A stretch of DNA of 64,000 nt, from contig CAJOCL010000002.1 of the NCBI GenBank assembly GCA_905233565.1, positions 79,988 to 143,987 on the forward strand. The letters run 5' to 3'. Positions 1-8,096 of the stretch are shown here, one piece after another. This DNA is from an uncultured Synergistales bacterium. GTDB taxonomy: Bacteria > Synergistota > Synergistia > Synergistales > Aminobacteriaceae. The notes under the pieces are model-generated. The model had not been told where the DNA came from, made no database searches, and worked only from the letters and a program-made list of their open reading frames with translations. Within the stretch, counting starts at the first letter, position 1, and every line of letters starts with the position of its first letter. The position numbers were made by a program, and so were the translations under genes.

Positions 1-323
1 TCTAAGCTGATTATTTTTACTCCTGAACGTCTCAGAACGTCATACACATTTGGGTTTATACGTTCAGCAAAAGTTCTCGTAACTACAATATCAGGCTTCA
101 ACGCTAAAATTCTTTCAGCACCTGAACGCAGTGAAATTCGGGGCAGTTCGGGCAATAAATCGGCATCATCATTTTCTGACAACGCGATCAACATTTCAGC
201 CCCTCCCATAGCGTAAATATTATCAGAATGTCCCGGATAAAGTGAAATAACTCTCAAACTTTCAGCATCAGCAGGACAGGCTATAATCATTAAAAATATT
301 ATTATCTTGGCAAAGCGCGCCAC
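1..323 (-). CDS. ABC transporter periplasmic substrate-binding protein, cobalamin/iron-siderophore type (partial, runs off left edge)
   Basis: No ORF-track entry exists because the gene is cut by the window edge. On the minus strand a GTG at 323 opens a frame beginning ARFAKIIIFLMIIACPADA, a signal peptide, followed by RVISLYPGHSDNIYAMGG and LLPELPRISLRSGAERILAL. This layout (mature start, 'IYAMGG' then 'PDIVVTR') is that of BtuF/FhuD-type binding proteins of the TroA superfamily. The start lies inside the last codons of the ATPase gene (overlap 302-323), so the two are translationally coupled. The expected role is delivery of a metallophore or corrinoid to the importer energised by the next gene. 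The permease is not in the window and may lie further left. The ligand cannot be told from this fragment. Confidence 0.75.
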   Translation of the reverse strand, partial: MARFAKIIIFLMIIACPADAESLRVISLYPGHSDNIYAMGGAEMLIALSENDDADLLPELPRISLRSGAERILALKPDIVVTRTFAERINPNVYDVLRRSGVKIISL

Positions 324-1063
324 ATTTCATCATTCCTTTCATTATTTCTGTATTTAATAAATTCAGTCCCGTATAAATCCCTCAGAATTTCAGCGTTAAT
401 TTTACGGCCATGTGATATTAATTTCCCTTCACGTAACGCAATGTAATAATCCGAGTATGAAAGCGATATATTAATATCATGAACGGCGGCAATTATAGTC
501 TTTCCGCTGACGGCAAGAGATTTCAGAAGTTCAAAAACTCTGGCGGATCTGTCGGGGTCAAGTGAACTTGTCGGCTCATCAAGCAGTATCACCCCCGTAT
601 CCTGAGCAAGCGAACAGGCAATGAAAACTAGCTGCCTCTCACCGTCTGAAAGCGTCATAATATCACGTTCAAGAAGATGAGAGATTCCCAGCATTTCTGA
701 TGAACGTGAAATTATTTCATTGTCGTTTTTTGTTAAACCTGAGAATAATCCCCTGTAAGGAAGTCTGCCCATTGCTATAATTTCGCGGACGCTGAAGGGA
801 TATGACGGCCTGAAATTCTTATCGCTCATGACAAAACTTGCCGAAAACGAAAACTTTTTGCGTGAAATATTCCTGACTTCATGGCCGTTAAGAATCACGC
901 TCCCTGAATAGCTTTTTAACCCGGCAAGAACTTTCAGGAACGTAGATTTCCCCGAACCGTTGGGGCCGATTAAAGACGTTAAGCCCAGTTTGATTTCCAG
1001 CGATAAATCCCTGAGAATTATATTTTTACCGTAACCCGTAACTAAATTTTTGACCGTGTACAA
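302..1063 (-). CDS. ABC transporter ATP-binding protein (FecE/BtuD-like)
   Basis: A 253-residue ATPase of an importer for iron complexes or cobalamin. Walker A GPNGSGKST is at about residues 33-41, the signature LSDGERQ near 138, and Walker B GVILLDEPTSSLD soon after, followed by the switch histidine in AAVHDIN. Length is normal for the FecE/BtuD/HmuV group. The start codon is TTG at 1063 inside the end of the upstream YunG-like gene (22-nt overlap) with only a poor Shine-Dalgarno sequence, which suggests coupling to that gene. The downstream end overlaps the start of the binding-protein gene. The family assignment is firm; the transported ligand is unknown. Confidence 0.9.
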   Translation of the reverse strand: MYTVKNLVTGYGKNIILRDLSLEIKLGLTSLIGPNGSGKSTFLKVLAGLKSYSGSVILNGHEVRNISRKKFSFSASFVMSDKNFRPSYPFSVREIIAMGRLPYRGLFSGLTKNDNEIISRSSEMLGISHLLERDIMTLSDGERQLVFIACSLAQDTGVILLDEPTSSLDPDRSARVFELLKSLAVSGKTIIAAVHDINISLSYSDYYIALREGKLISHGRKINAEILRDLYGTEFIKYRNNERNDEMWRALPR

Positions 1064-1488
1064 TATTTTTTCAGCTCATTACACAAATATTCATAACGCT
1101 GTCTCTTCTCATCCCTCGAAAAATGAACTTCCCTTGACTGTTCGGGATTCCCTGAATAATTCAGATTTTCACCGCAAAACTGCTCACTTGTCAGGTCAAA
1201 ATCATAGCCGTTGACGATGTTGTAACAGTGATAATTTCCGCCGTTCATCAAAATTCCGTAAACCCTGCCTCCGAAAATATCCTGAGCAAGAAAAGCAGTT
1301 ATTGAACATTGGCCGAGAGTTATATTATCCTTTGACCACTGAGAACGCAATCTCGGAGTACACGTGTATTCACACCAGACGTTAAGCAAAGCATCGTAGA
1401 GATCGCACGGGGTAATTATTCCCCTGTAAGAATCGTTTAATGCCCTAATTTTGTCTGAATTTTTGAAACCGTAAAATTTATATGACAA
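1042..1488 (-). CDS. YunG-like small protein upstream of ABC importer
   Basis: The ORF track starts at 1521, but a strong AAGGAGGGG (1504-1496) sits 7 nt before a TTG at 1488, giving a product of about 148 residues starting SYKFYGFKN. The core LGQCSITAFLAQDIFGGRVYG, then GNYHCYNI and DFDLTSEQF, resembles the YunG family of Bacillus (pattern W-GQC-T-QD-GG-H-D-LT-QF), whose biochemical function is not established. A conserved Cys, His and Asp could suggest a papain-like or transglutaminase-like active site, but that is inference. It is the first gene of the ABC importer unit and overlaps the ATPase gene. It may process or recognise the cargo. Confidence 0.6.
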   Translation of the reverse strand: MSYKFYGFKNSDKIRALNDSYRGIITPCDLYDALLNVWCEYTCTPRLRSQWSKDNITLGQCSITAFLAQDIFGGRVYGILMNGGNYHCYNIVNGYDFDLTSEQFCGENLNYSGNPEQSREVHFSRDEKRQRYEYLCNELKKYCTRSKI

Positions 1489-1549
1489 TCTTAAACCCCT
1501 CCTTAAACCTTGCAATATCAATATTAAATGCGAATTATATCAAAAATTT

Positions 1550-2386
1550 TTGACAGAGCTTTATAAAGAGGAATTTTGCAGGAATAAGGCAGCAATATTT
1601 TTCACCGTATCAGCAGAAAAAAGCAGCCGTTCAAATCTGAACAGATTTTCAGAACAGATACTAAATTTTTTTAATGACAATAGCCATTCAACATTTCAGT
1701 TCTGGGACGATGCCTTAAAATATACTGTTAAATTAACGAGAGATATTAAAATAGTTGTCGTTATTGACGGTTTCGACATGCTCGCGGAACGTGATCCGGC
1801 TTTTATGAACATGTTCACGCGTTCGGTTGAAAAAGAAATGATTAACAGCAATATATTTTTTGCCATTACATGCAACAGGGATAATTTTATCCGTAAAGAC
1901 TGCGCTTTGTCAGGCTTCATACGAAATATTAAGCTGGATAAATTCCTAAATGAAGAAAACGCAAGGAAACTCGTAAAAGAAGCCCTGAAACATGAAAAAG
2001 GAATAAGCAGCCTTAAATTCATACGCAAAGAAGCTGACAGCATAATACTCAAAGAAGGCGAAAAAGACAGAAGCATATACAAAATAATTTCAGGCCGTGC
2101 AGTATGTTATTTGAATTACGGGACTGAAAACGAATATATATTAGGCAGCCTCAAAGAAAACAGGACATTCGGCGAATATTCAATGCTTACGGGAAAACCA
2201 GTAATATATACGGTTACAGCCTACACTGATATGCTCCTGTTAAAAATAGAACGCGAAGACTTTGAAAAATTCATAGAAATGAACTCTCAAAACTCAATAG
2301 AAATAATGAACAACATGGCCAATATGATGAATTTAATGACGTTCAATATAAACCAGTTAAACAAAGAACTAAATCTTCAGCCCTGA
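1550..2386 (+). CDS. Degenerate AAA-type ATPase segment fused to a cyclic-nucleotide-binding domain (possible pseudogene)
   Basis: 278 residues in two parts. Residues about 10-135 (NKAAIFFTVSAEKSSRSNLNRF, then IKIVVVIDGFDML, then FFAITCNRDNF) follow the pattern of prokaryotic AAA ATPases that begin with a REKEL box and a GRRRVGKT Walker A loop. Here the Walker A stretch is missing between ELYKEEF and CRNKAAIFF, and the Walker B is IDGFD rather than IDEF. From about residue 150, ILKEGEKDRSIYKIISGRAV to RTFGEYSMLTGKP is a cNMP-binding fold of the CRP type. The start is TTG with no ribosome-binding site. The gene probably arose by deletion from an ATPase and a cNMP-domain gene, and cannot hydrolyse ATP as it stands. 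Its last 10 nt overlap the flgJ-like gene tail to tail. Confidence 0.55.
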   Translation: MTELYKEEFCRNKAAIFFTVSAEKSSRSNLNRFSEQILNFFNDNSHSTFQFWDDALKYTVKLTRDIKIVVVIDGFDMLAERDPAFMNMFTRSVEKEMINSNIFFAITCNRDNFIRKDCALSGFIRNIKLDKFLNEENARKLVKEALKHEKGISSLKFIRKEADSIILKEGEKDRSIYKIISGRAVCYLNYGTENEYILGSLKENRTFGEYSMLTGKPVIYTVTAYTDMLLLKIEREDFEKFIEMNSQNSIEIMNNMANMMNLMTFNINQLNKELNLQP

Positions 2387-2751
2387 ACGTCAAAACCTGC
2401 TGCCTCATTGTCCGCGTTCCTGAGCTGTTCGGCCTCATGGTCAGCGGCTACTTTGCCAATCATCGAATCGTAGAGCATTTTCCATAATCCCGCACCGCCT
2501 GAACTGGTTACGAGGTCATCGCTTGCCATTTCAAGCGTCAGCTCTTCCATTTGCTGATACGGCCTTCCTTTGTCGTTGCCGCTGATTGACATTGCAGTTT
2601 TCCTCATGTCCTTCCAAAGTTTCGCCCATAATATGCTTTCAAATTGCTGACATGATTCCTTGAGTTTCAAAGCGTCCTGAGTTTTGTGTATTTCAGGGTC
2701 TATATTAGTGTTTATGATTTTTGATGACGGCAGACCGTTAGTTCTGAGCAT
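2377..2751 (-). CDS. flgJ: FlgJ-like flagellar rod-binding protein (single domain)
   Basis: About 124 residues matching the N-terminal rod-binding domain of FlgJ: FESILWAKLWKDMRKTAMS, a central QQMEELTLEMASDDL, and the C-terminal GGAGLWKMLYDSMIG. The muramidase domain of enterobacterial FlgJ is absent, as in many non-proteobacteria. The ORF track starts at 2760 (ATG overlapping the stop of the glycosyltransferase gene), but AAGGAG ends 1 nt before that ATG and 10 nt before the ATG at 2751, so 2751 is preferred. It is last in the flgH-flgI-glycosyltransferase operon. Its expected role is capping the growing rod in the periplasm. Confidence 0.8.
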   Translation of the reverse strand: MLRTNGLPSSKIINTNIDPEIHKTQDALKLKESCQQFESILWAKLWKDMRKTAMSISGNDKGRPYQQMEELTLEMASDDLVTSSGGAGLWKMLYDSMIGKVAADHEAEQLRNADNEAAGFDVQG

Positions 2752-2756
2752 TTTTA

Positions 2757-3848
2757 TCATTCTCCTTTTAGTGCAAGTTCATAACATTCAAGTGTTTTGT
2801 TTGCTGACATATCCCAGTCAAAAAGTTTTAATCTCTCAGTGCCTTTAACAATTAAATCACGTCTTAAATCAGGATTTTCAATTAAATTAATAATTGCACC
2901 GCTCATATCTTCAATATCGGACGGATCGAAATACATTACAGAATCCCCCGAAACTTCAGGGAGTGAGCTGGAATTTGAACACGCAGCGGGACATCTGCAG
3001 GCAAATGCCTCAAGTACGGGTATCCCGAAGCCCTCATATTCTGACGGGAAGACAAAGCACAAAGCATTTTCATACGCCCCTGAAAGCTCGTTATCGCTTA
3101 AAGCAGCCTGATGAAAACGGGACGAAAAATTTCCAAAAGAATTAACCTCTTCTTTCGTGAAATTTCCGCCCCCTGCACAGAAAACATGTATATCATTATA
3201 CATGCTCATTATAATTTTCATGGCCTCAGAAAAACGCGAAAAATTTTTATACATTCCCCGATTACCGACAAACAAAACATAATCATATTTCAGGGGAGAA
3301 CTTGAATTTACTTCAGGTTTCATTGATGCACCGTGATAAATGACCGAAATTTTATCGGGCTTAATCTCAGGATAATAATTAATTATGTCGCGTTTAGTGT
3401 TTTCTGAAACGGCTATAATCCTGTCAGCTTTCGGAATAATATTTTTCTTTGCCTCAATAACCCTTTTATTGACGGGATAAATTCCTGAATATCTCTCGTG
3501 TGTCATGTCATGAACGGTAACGATTAATTTTCCGCGCTTAGGCTTTGAAGCGTAATAATATGTCGGGTGATAAATATCATAATGCCCGCTCATTAAATCA
3601 TATGAACGGGCAGTCTTATTAACATAATGAAAAATTCCAAGCTCAGAAAGCCTGAAAATTTCACTTTTTTTTGAGGTGTCATACATTCCCAGACTTTCAG
3701 AAAAATAATAATTATGATTATGAATGCACCTCATTTTTACGTCAGCACCCAGAGATTTAAGCCGCGAGGAAATTTCATATATGTATCTCGAAATCCCTCC
3801 GAATCTCTGGGCTAACATAATCTGATAATCATAATAAACTGAGATCAT
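2757..3848 (-). CDS. Glycosyltransferase family 4 (GT-B) protein inside a flagellar operon
   Basis: 363 residues. The N-terminal GGISRYIYEISSRLKSLGA is a GT4 acceptor-domain start, with VTVHDMTHERY further on. The nucleotide-sugar half has FVGNRGMYKNF and the E-x7-E type motif EGFGIPVLEAFACRCP at about residues 270-285, typical of retaining GT-B glycosyltransferases. No signal peptide or membrane segment is seen, so it is cytoplasmic. It starts with an ATG sharing one base with the flgI stop (TAATG) and its stop overlaps the first possible start of the flgJ-like gene, so it is tightly coupled to flagellar genes. That position suggests a role in modifying a flagellar or surface component, but substrate and acceptor are unknown. 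Confidence 0.85.
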   Translation of the reverse strand: MISVYYDYQIMLAQRFGGISRYIYEISSRLKSLGADVKMRCIHNHNYYFSESLGMYDTSKKSEIFRLSELGIFHYVNKTARSYDLMSGHYDIYHPTYYYASKPKRGKLIVTVHDMTHERYSGIYPVNKRVIEAKKNIIPKADRIIAVSENTKRDIINYYPEIKPDKISVIYHGASMKPEVNSSSPLKYDYVLFVGNRGMYKNFSRFSEAMKIIMSMYNDIHVFCAGGGNFTKEEVNSFGNFSSRFHQAALSDNELSGAYENALCFVFPSEYEGFGIPVLEAFACRCPAACSNSSSLPEVSGDSVMYFDPSDIEDMSGAIINLIENPDLRRDLIVKGTERLKLFDWDMSANKTLECYELALKGE

Positions 3849-4978
3849 TACATTGTTACCAGTTCGCCGTGAAGTGCGCCGGCCTTGCTTATTGCCTGAA
3901 GAATTTCAATAATATCTCTTGGTTTCGCCCCGAGCGAATTTAACACCCTGACCATGTCCCTTACAGTTGTTGTTGACGGCATGGCTATCATTGCCCCGCC
4001 TTCCTCGTCAGCTGTAATATCCGTTCTCGGCGTAACAACCGTAACTCCTCCGCTAAAACTCTCAGGCTGTACAACGGCAGCACTTTCACCGACAGTAACA
4101 ACAAGATTCCCATGTGCGACACCGACAGAAGATATTCTGACATTTCCGCCCATTACTACAGTGCCGGTTCTCTCATTGACTGCAACTTTTGCCGTAGTAT
4201 CCGGCTCAATCTCAAGCCCCCCCATGTTCGCAAGAAAGGCCGTCGGTGCCTGAACATACTGGCCGGGAAGATTAATCTCAACCCTTCCTGCGTCAACGGC
4301 ATAAGCAACAACACCATAAACCCTGTTAATCGCATCGGCAATCCTCTGTGATGTGTTGAAATCAGGCTCTCTGAGAAGCAATGCAACCTGACCGCCCACC
4401 GAAAAATCGTTCGGGACTTCACGTTCAACCATTGCTCCGCCCGGTATCCTTCCCGCCGTCGGAACGTTCTGGGTACGTGCAGCAGCCGCGCCCTGTGCCG
4501 ACATTCCGCCGACAATTACGGGCCCCTGCGCAACAGCGTAAACTTTGCCGTCAGCAGCCCTTAACGGCGATTGTATTAACACTCCTCCTTGAAGGTTCGA
4601 GGCATTTCCCATAGTGTTTACATTGACATCAATATTCTGTCCCGGCCTTGCATATGGGGGAAGCGTTGCAGTCAGCGCGACAACTGCAAGGTTACGGGTT
4701 CTCACTGATCTTGCGTCAAGGGTAACGCCGAAATTACGCATTACGTTCCGCATCATCTGCACGGCCATTTGTGAATTATCGCCCGTTCCGTTCAGACCCG
4801 TAACGAGACCTATTCCCGTAAGCTGATTGCCCCTTGCGCCTTCAACTTCGGTTATATCTTTTATTCTCACTCTTGGATTAATCCGCGTGAAATCCATATC
4901 CTGAAGGTTCACGGCACAGAAAGCAGAATCACATGTTAAAAGCGTAAATATAAAAACAAAAAGTATTATTCTCTTCAT
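3848..4978 (-). CDS. flgI: Flagellar P-ring protein FlgI
   Basis: 376 residues, the usual FlgI length. A signal peptide (MKRIILFVFIFTLLTCDSAFCA) is followed by the conserved RIKDITEVEGARGNQLTGIG and LVTGLNGTGD near the N-terminus. Later come PQNIDVNV-type and GGVLIQSPL elements, and the C-terminal SLGAKPRDIIEILQAISKAGALHGEL is diagnostic. It builds the periplasmic P-ring bushing around the rod. It lies 3 nt downstream of flgH, in the usual order, and is followed without a gap by the glycosyltransferase gene. Confidence 0.97.
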   Translation of the reverse strand: MKRIILFVFIFTLLTCDSAFCAVNLQDMDFTRINPRVRIKDITEVEGARGNQLTGIGLVTGLNGTGDNSQMAVQMMRNVMRNFGVTLDARSVRTRNLAVVALTATLPPYARPGQNIDVNVNTMGNASNLQGGVLIQSPLRAADGKVYAVAQGPVIVGGMSAQGAAAARTQNVPTAGRIPGGAMVEREVPNDFSVGGQVALLLREPDFNTSQRIADAINRVYGVVAYAVDAGRVEINLPGQYVQAPTAFLANMGGLEIEPDTTAKVAVNERTGTVVMGGNVRISSVGVAHGNLVVTVGESAAVVQPESFSGGVTVVTPRTDITADEEGGAMIAMPSTTTVRDMVRVLNSLGAKPRDIIEILQAISKAGALHGELVTM

Positions 4979-4981
4979 GCC

Positions 4982-5560
4982 TTAAAACACCGTCTGTAAA
5001 ATCTGGGTGATTATGCCCGGTTTCTGAGTGCGGGAGATTACACCCCTGCCCTTGACTGAAATTTCAGCGTTTGCAATTAAACGGCTTGAAATCTGGTTAT
5101 CACTGTTCACATCCTGCGGCCTTATAACACCTGCAAGCTGTAACTGCAAAGTCTCATCGCTTGTCCTGACATCTCTTGTCCCTTCAATTACGAGATTACC
5201 GTTCGGCAAAACTTCAGTTACAAGACATGCTAGCGTTGTAGTTGCGCTGTGAGTGCGTTCAATACTTCCGTTTCCTCTTGCCTGATTCTCTGTACTCAGC
5301 ATCAAGCCGCGTACGAAACTTAACAGGCCTGTACCGCCCGCGCCGTTGTCGCCGACAGTGTTTGTTGAATTTTTCCGAAGTGTCATGTCTGATTCGTCGC
5401 TTGCGTCCGTCCTTTCGTCAACAAGAACGGTAACAATATCCCCGACCTTTCCCGGCCTTGCGTCAGCAAACCAGTTAGCGTTGTCGTCCCATAAAGAGCC
5501 GGCGTACGAAACTGCCGGGAAAACAAGAATTATTAACAGGCATAAAAATTTTCTTTTCAT
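4982..5560 (-). CDS. flgH: Flagellar L-ring protein FlgH
   Basis: About 192 residues. The conserved LWDDNANWFADARPGKVGDIVTVLV near the mature N-terminus and the C-terminal IRPQDVNSDNQISSRLIANAEI and KGRGVISRTQKPG identify FlgH, the outer-membrane L-ring subunit. The ORF-track start (GTG 5572) lies within the ribosome-binding site GAGAGGTG; the ATG at 5560, 9 nt downstream, is the better start. The signal peptide MKRKFLCLLIILVFPAVSYA ends in a signal-peptidase-I-like AYA/SYA-G site and has no lipobox cysteine, unlike the lipoprotein FlgH of enterics. It heads the flgH-flgI operon. Confidence 0.95.
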   Translation of the reverse strand: MKRKFLCLLIILVFPAVSYAGSLWDDNANWFADARPGKVGDIVTVLVDERTDASDESDMTLRKNSTNTVGDNGAGGTGLLSFVRGLMLSTENQARGNGSIERTHSATTTLACLVTEVLPNGNLVIEGTRDVRTSDETLQLQLAGVIRPQDVNSDNQISSRLIANAEISVKGRGVISRTQKPGIITQILQTVF

Positions 5561-5584
5561 GATGTCAATCACCTCTCAAATTTA

Positions 5585-5610
5585 TGTATAATAAATAATA
5601 ACATTATACA
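5585..5610. promoter_or_regulatory. Inverted repeat carrying divergent -10-like boxes between flgH and capA-like gene
   Basis: TGTATAAT (5585-5592) and ATTATACA (5603-5610) form a perfect 8-bp inverted repeat separated by 10 bp. Each arm contains TATAAT pointing outward toward one of the two divergent genes. No good -35 box was found at 17 bp for either direction, so this may be a pair of weak or activated promoters, or an operator. Confidence 0.35.
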
Positions 5611-5627
5611 TTGAAGGGTGATGACTT

Positions 5628-6791
5628 ATGCGCAGGATAACGGCATTAATATTTATTTCAATATTACTCAATTGCAGTGCTTCATTTTCCGAGACAAGAG
5701 CGAGATTTTTATTCATAGGCGACATTATGGTACATGATCAGCAGTTAGATGCCGCAAAAAAGAAAGACGGAAGTTATGACTTTTCGCCCCAGTTCAGACG
5801 TATAAAGCCGATTTTTGAAAATGAATTTTTAATCGGCAATCTTGAGACGGTTTTTGCAGGAACAGGGAAAAAATTAAAATATGCCGGCTTCCCGTTCTTT
5901 AACACTCCTGACGTATTCACCGAAAATCTGATTAACGATTTAGGGGTTGACCTTCTTACGCTCGCCAACAATCACATATTCGACAGGGGCAGCGCAGGCG
6001 CAAGGCGTACGGTTGAAGTTTTGAACAGCAATGACATTTCATGGACAGGCTTGGGGCTTGACGATATACCTTCAAATGACGCAATAATACTCGAAAATAA
6101 CGGGATAAAAGCAGCTTTCATAAATCACACTTACGGAAGCAACGAATGGCCGAAATCAAGAGATGTTCATTTGAATGTAATATCTGAAAGCGATATTGAA
6201 ATGAGCATGGAAAAAGCAAAATCGTTAAGCCCTGATGTAATAATAGCCCTGTTTCACTGGGGAAATGAATATCATCACCAGCCCAATATTCACCAGAAAA
6301 AAGCGGCTGAAACAGCTTTCAGGAACGGAGCAGATTTAATTGTCGGGACACACCCTCATGTCCTTCAGCCCGTAGAAATCATTATTTCAAGCGATGACAA
6401 CAAAGTTAAGGCAGTTGCGTGGTCGCTGGGTAATTTCGTCTCTTTTCAAAGAACACTGCCGAGAGAGAGAAGCATAATTCTTGCTGCCGATTTCGTAAAA
6501 GATGATGACGGAACGAGGCTAGTTGAAATTTCAGCGGTGCCGTTATATGTCGTTGCACCGGGCAGAAAAAGGACTGAAGTTACTTATGCAGGAAATAACA
6601 CGGAATTAATCGAACGGCTTAATTTTGACGGCCTCAGCAAATCTCAGTTAAACAATCTCCATAATATAGGCCGTGCAGTTCTTGATTTTATAGGGGCTGG
6701 AAAAACATATGACGAATACGGATTCAATATTCTGTGGAACGCTGAAAGCCCCGACATTATGCCGAAAAGCCGCAGAAAAGTACCGAGATAG
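5628..6791 (+). CDS. CapA-family (poly-gamma-glutamate biosynthesis-like) exported metallophosphoesterase-fold protein
   Basis: 387 residues with a signal peptide (MRRITALIFISILLNCSASFS). The family motifs are visible in order: FIGDIMVHDQQ, IGNLETVFAG, LTLANNHIFDRG, VIIALFHWGNEYHHQPN, GADLIVGTHPHVLQPVE and AWSLGNFVSF. CapA/PgsA-type proteins share a calcineurin-like fold; only some take part in poly-glutamate capsule synthesis, and no capB or capC is nearby, so the precise role is open. A Shine-Dalgarno AAGGG precedes the ATG by 9 nt. The gene is transcribed alone, divergent from flgH, and ends before a bidirectional terminator. Confidence 0.88.
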   Translation: MRRITALIFISILLNCSASFSETRARFLFIGDIMVHDQQLDAAKKKDGSYDFSPQFRRIKPIFENEFLIGNLETVFAGTGKKLKYAGFPFFNTPDVFTENLINDLGVDLLTLANNHIFDRGSAGARRTVEVLNSNDISWTGLGLDDIPSNDAIILENNGIKAAFINHTYGSNEWPKSRDVHLNVISESDIEMSMEKAKSLSPDVIIALFHWGNEYHHQPNIHQKKAAETAFRNGADLIVGTHPHVLQPVEIIISSDDNKVKAVAWSLGNFVSFQRTLPRERSIILAADFVKDDDGTRLVEISAVPLYVVAPGRKRTEVTYAGNNTELIERLNFDGLSKSQLNNLHNIGRAVLDFIGAGKTYDEYGFNILWNAESPDIMPKSRRKVPR

Positions 6792-6807
6792 AAATTTGAT
6801 ATAAAAA

Positions 6808-6848
6808 TAAAAAAATCCCGATCTTTTTCAGACCGGGAATATTTTTTT
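6808..6848. terminator. Bidirectional intrinsic terminator
   Basis: TCCCGATCT / AGACCGGGA hairpin (one A:C mismatch) flanked by an A-tract upstream and a T-tract downstream, so it can serve the capA-like gene (+) and ald (-), which converge here. Confidence 0.8.
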
Positions 6849-7962
6849 ATGCAATCATGGCTTTGAAATCCGTATATTCATAACCGAACGCATCGGATAC
6901 GCCCTTGAAAGTCAGCTTTCCTTTGTATGTGTTTACTGCCGAACATATGACATCATTCTTTCTGCAGGCTTCCTCAAGTCCGTTTGCTGCAATCTGAAGA
7001 CCGTATCTCAGTGTCGCGTTAGTCAGTGCAATTGTGCTGGTTCTCGGCACGGCACCCGGCATGTTCCCGACACAGTAATGAACAACGCCGTCAGTTATGT
7101 ATACAGGGTCATCATGAGTTGTCATGTGGGACGCTTCTCCGCAGCCCCCCTGATCTATCGCAACATCAACGAAAACTGCTCCCGTCTTCATTTCAGGCAG
7201 GTATTTAGCCTTAAACAGCTTGGGCGTTAATGCACCCGGTATAAGCGCGGAGCCTATAACTAAATCAGCCTCTTTTACTGAACGTTCGATATTTGCATCG
7301 GTTGATACCATAGTCTGAAGCCTCGCGCCGAAAATGTCATCAAGATATTCAAGACGTTTCAAATTAATGTCAAAGACCGTAACATCTGCTCCCATTCCTA
7401 CGGCGATTTTGCAGGCATTGGCACCGACAGTCCCTCCGCCGAGAACGACAACTTTTGCCTTCGGAACTCCCGGAACTCCGGCAAGCAGTACACCTTCACC
7501 GCCGAATTTCTTTTCGAGGTATTTCGCTCCTTCCTGAATTGAAAGTCTTCCCGCAATCTGGCTCATAGGCGCAAGAAGAGGCAATGACCTGTCACGTTCC
7601 TGTAACGTCTCATAGGCTACACCGCTGACTTTTGCTGAAAGCAAAGCATCAGTCTGTTCTTTGTCGGCGGCCAGGTGAAGATACGTATACAGTATCAAGC
7701 CCTCATGAAACAGGGGATATTCAGATTTAAGGGGTTCTTTGACTTTCACCATCATGTCTGAAACTTTCCAGACTTCAGCAGCCGTATCGGCAATTAAAGC
7801 TCCTGCAGCTTTGTATTCTTTGTCCGTGAAGCCTGAGCCTAAACCTGCGCCCTTTTCAATATAGACGCTGTGTCCTGCTGAAACATAGGCTTTTGCATTA
7901 TCGGGAGTAAGTCCAACGCGGAACTCATTATTCTTAATTTCTTTTGCACATCCGATTCTCAT
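6847..7962 (-). CDS. ald: Alanine dehydrogenase
   Basis: The ORF track begins at 8037, but the family start MRIGCAKEIKNNEFRVGLTP lies at 7962 behind GGCGGTG, giving 371 residues, the normal Ald length. It shows the substrate-domain segment GVAYETLQERDRSLPLLAPMSQIAGR, the dinucleotide loop VVLGGGTVGANACKIAVGMGADVTVFD, and VDVAIDQGGCGEASHMTTHDDP with HYCVGNMPGAVPRTST. It catalyses NAD-dependent interconversion of alanine with pyruvate and ammonia in the cytoplasm, a common step in amino-acid-fermenting anaerobes. It is monocistronic between two terminators. Confidence 0.97.
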   Translation of the reverse strand: MRIGCAKEIKNNEFRVGLTPDNAKAYVSAGHSVYIEKGAGLGSGFTDKEYKAAGALIADTAAEVWKVSDMMVKVKEPLKSEYPLFHEGLILYTYLHLAADKEQTDALLSAKVSGVAYETLQERDRSLPLLAPMSQIAGRLSIQEGAKYLEKKFGGEGVLLAGVPGVPKAKVVVLGGGTVGANACKIAVGMGADVTVFDINLKRLEYLDDIFGARLQTMVSTDANIERSVKEADLVIGSALIPGALTPKLFKAKYLPEMKTGAVFVDVAIDQGGCGEASHMTTHDDPVYITDGVVHYCVGNMPGAVPRTSTIALTNATLRYGLQIAANGLEEACRKNDVICSAVNTYKGKLTFKGVSDAFGYEYTDFKAMIA

Positions 7963-8013
7963 GATTTGAACACCGCCTTTGATATTATTTTTTGGGAATT
8001 GATTATATTTTAC

Positions 8014-8055
8014 AGAAAAAAATTTCCCCCGCAACACTTAAATTACGGGAGAAAA
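8014..8055 (-). terminator. Intrinsic terminator of the antiporter-subunit gene
   Basis: Reading the minus strand, TTCTCCCG pairs with CGGGGGAA (one G:T) around a 14-nt loop and is followed by ATTTTTTTC, just downstream of the antiporter gene stop. Confidence 0.7.
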
Positions 8056-8096
8056 ATTCTATAACTTCATGTAAAATATTCTTTTGTGTACTGAAA

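Noticed and set aside
1696-2082. Minus-strand ORF of 128 aa
   Set aside because: Shadow of the ATPase/cNMP-domain ORF; low-complexity Ser/Leu-rich translation and no ribosome-binding site.
7963-8096. Riboswitch upstream of ald
   Set aside because: The gap is short and is explained by the antiporter-gene terminator plus a TATAAT-like box; no known riboswitch core was seen.
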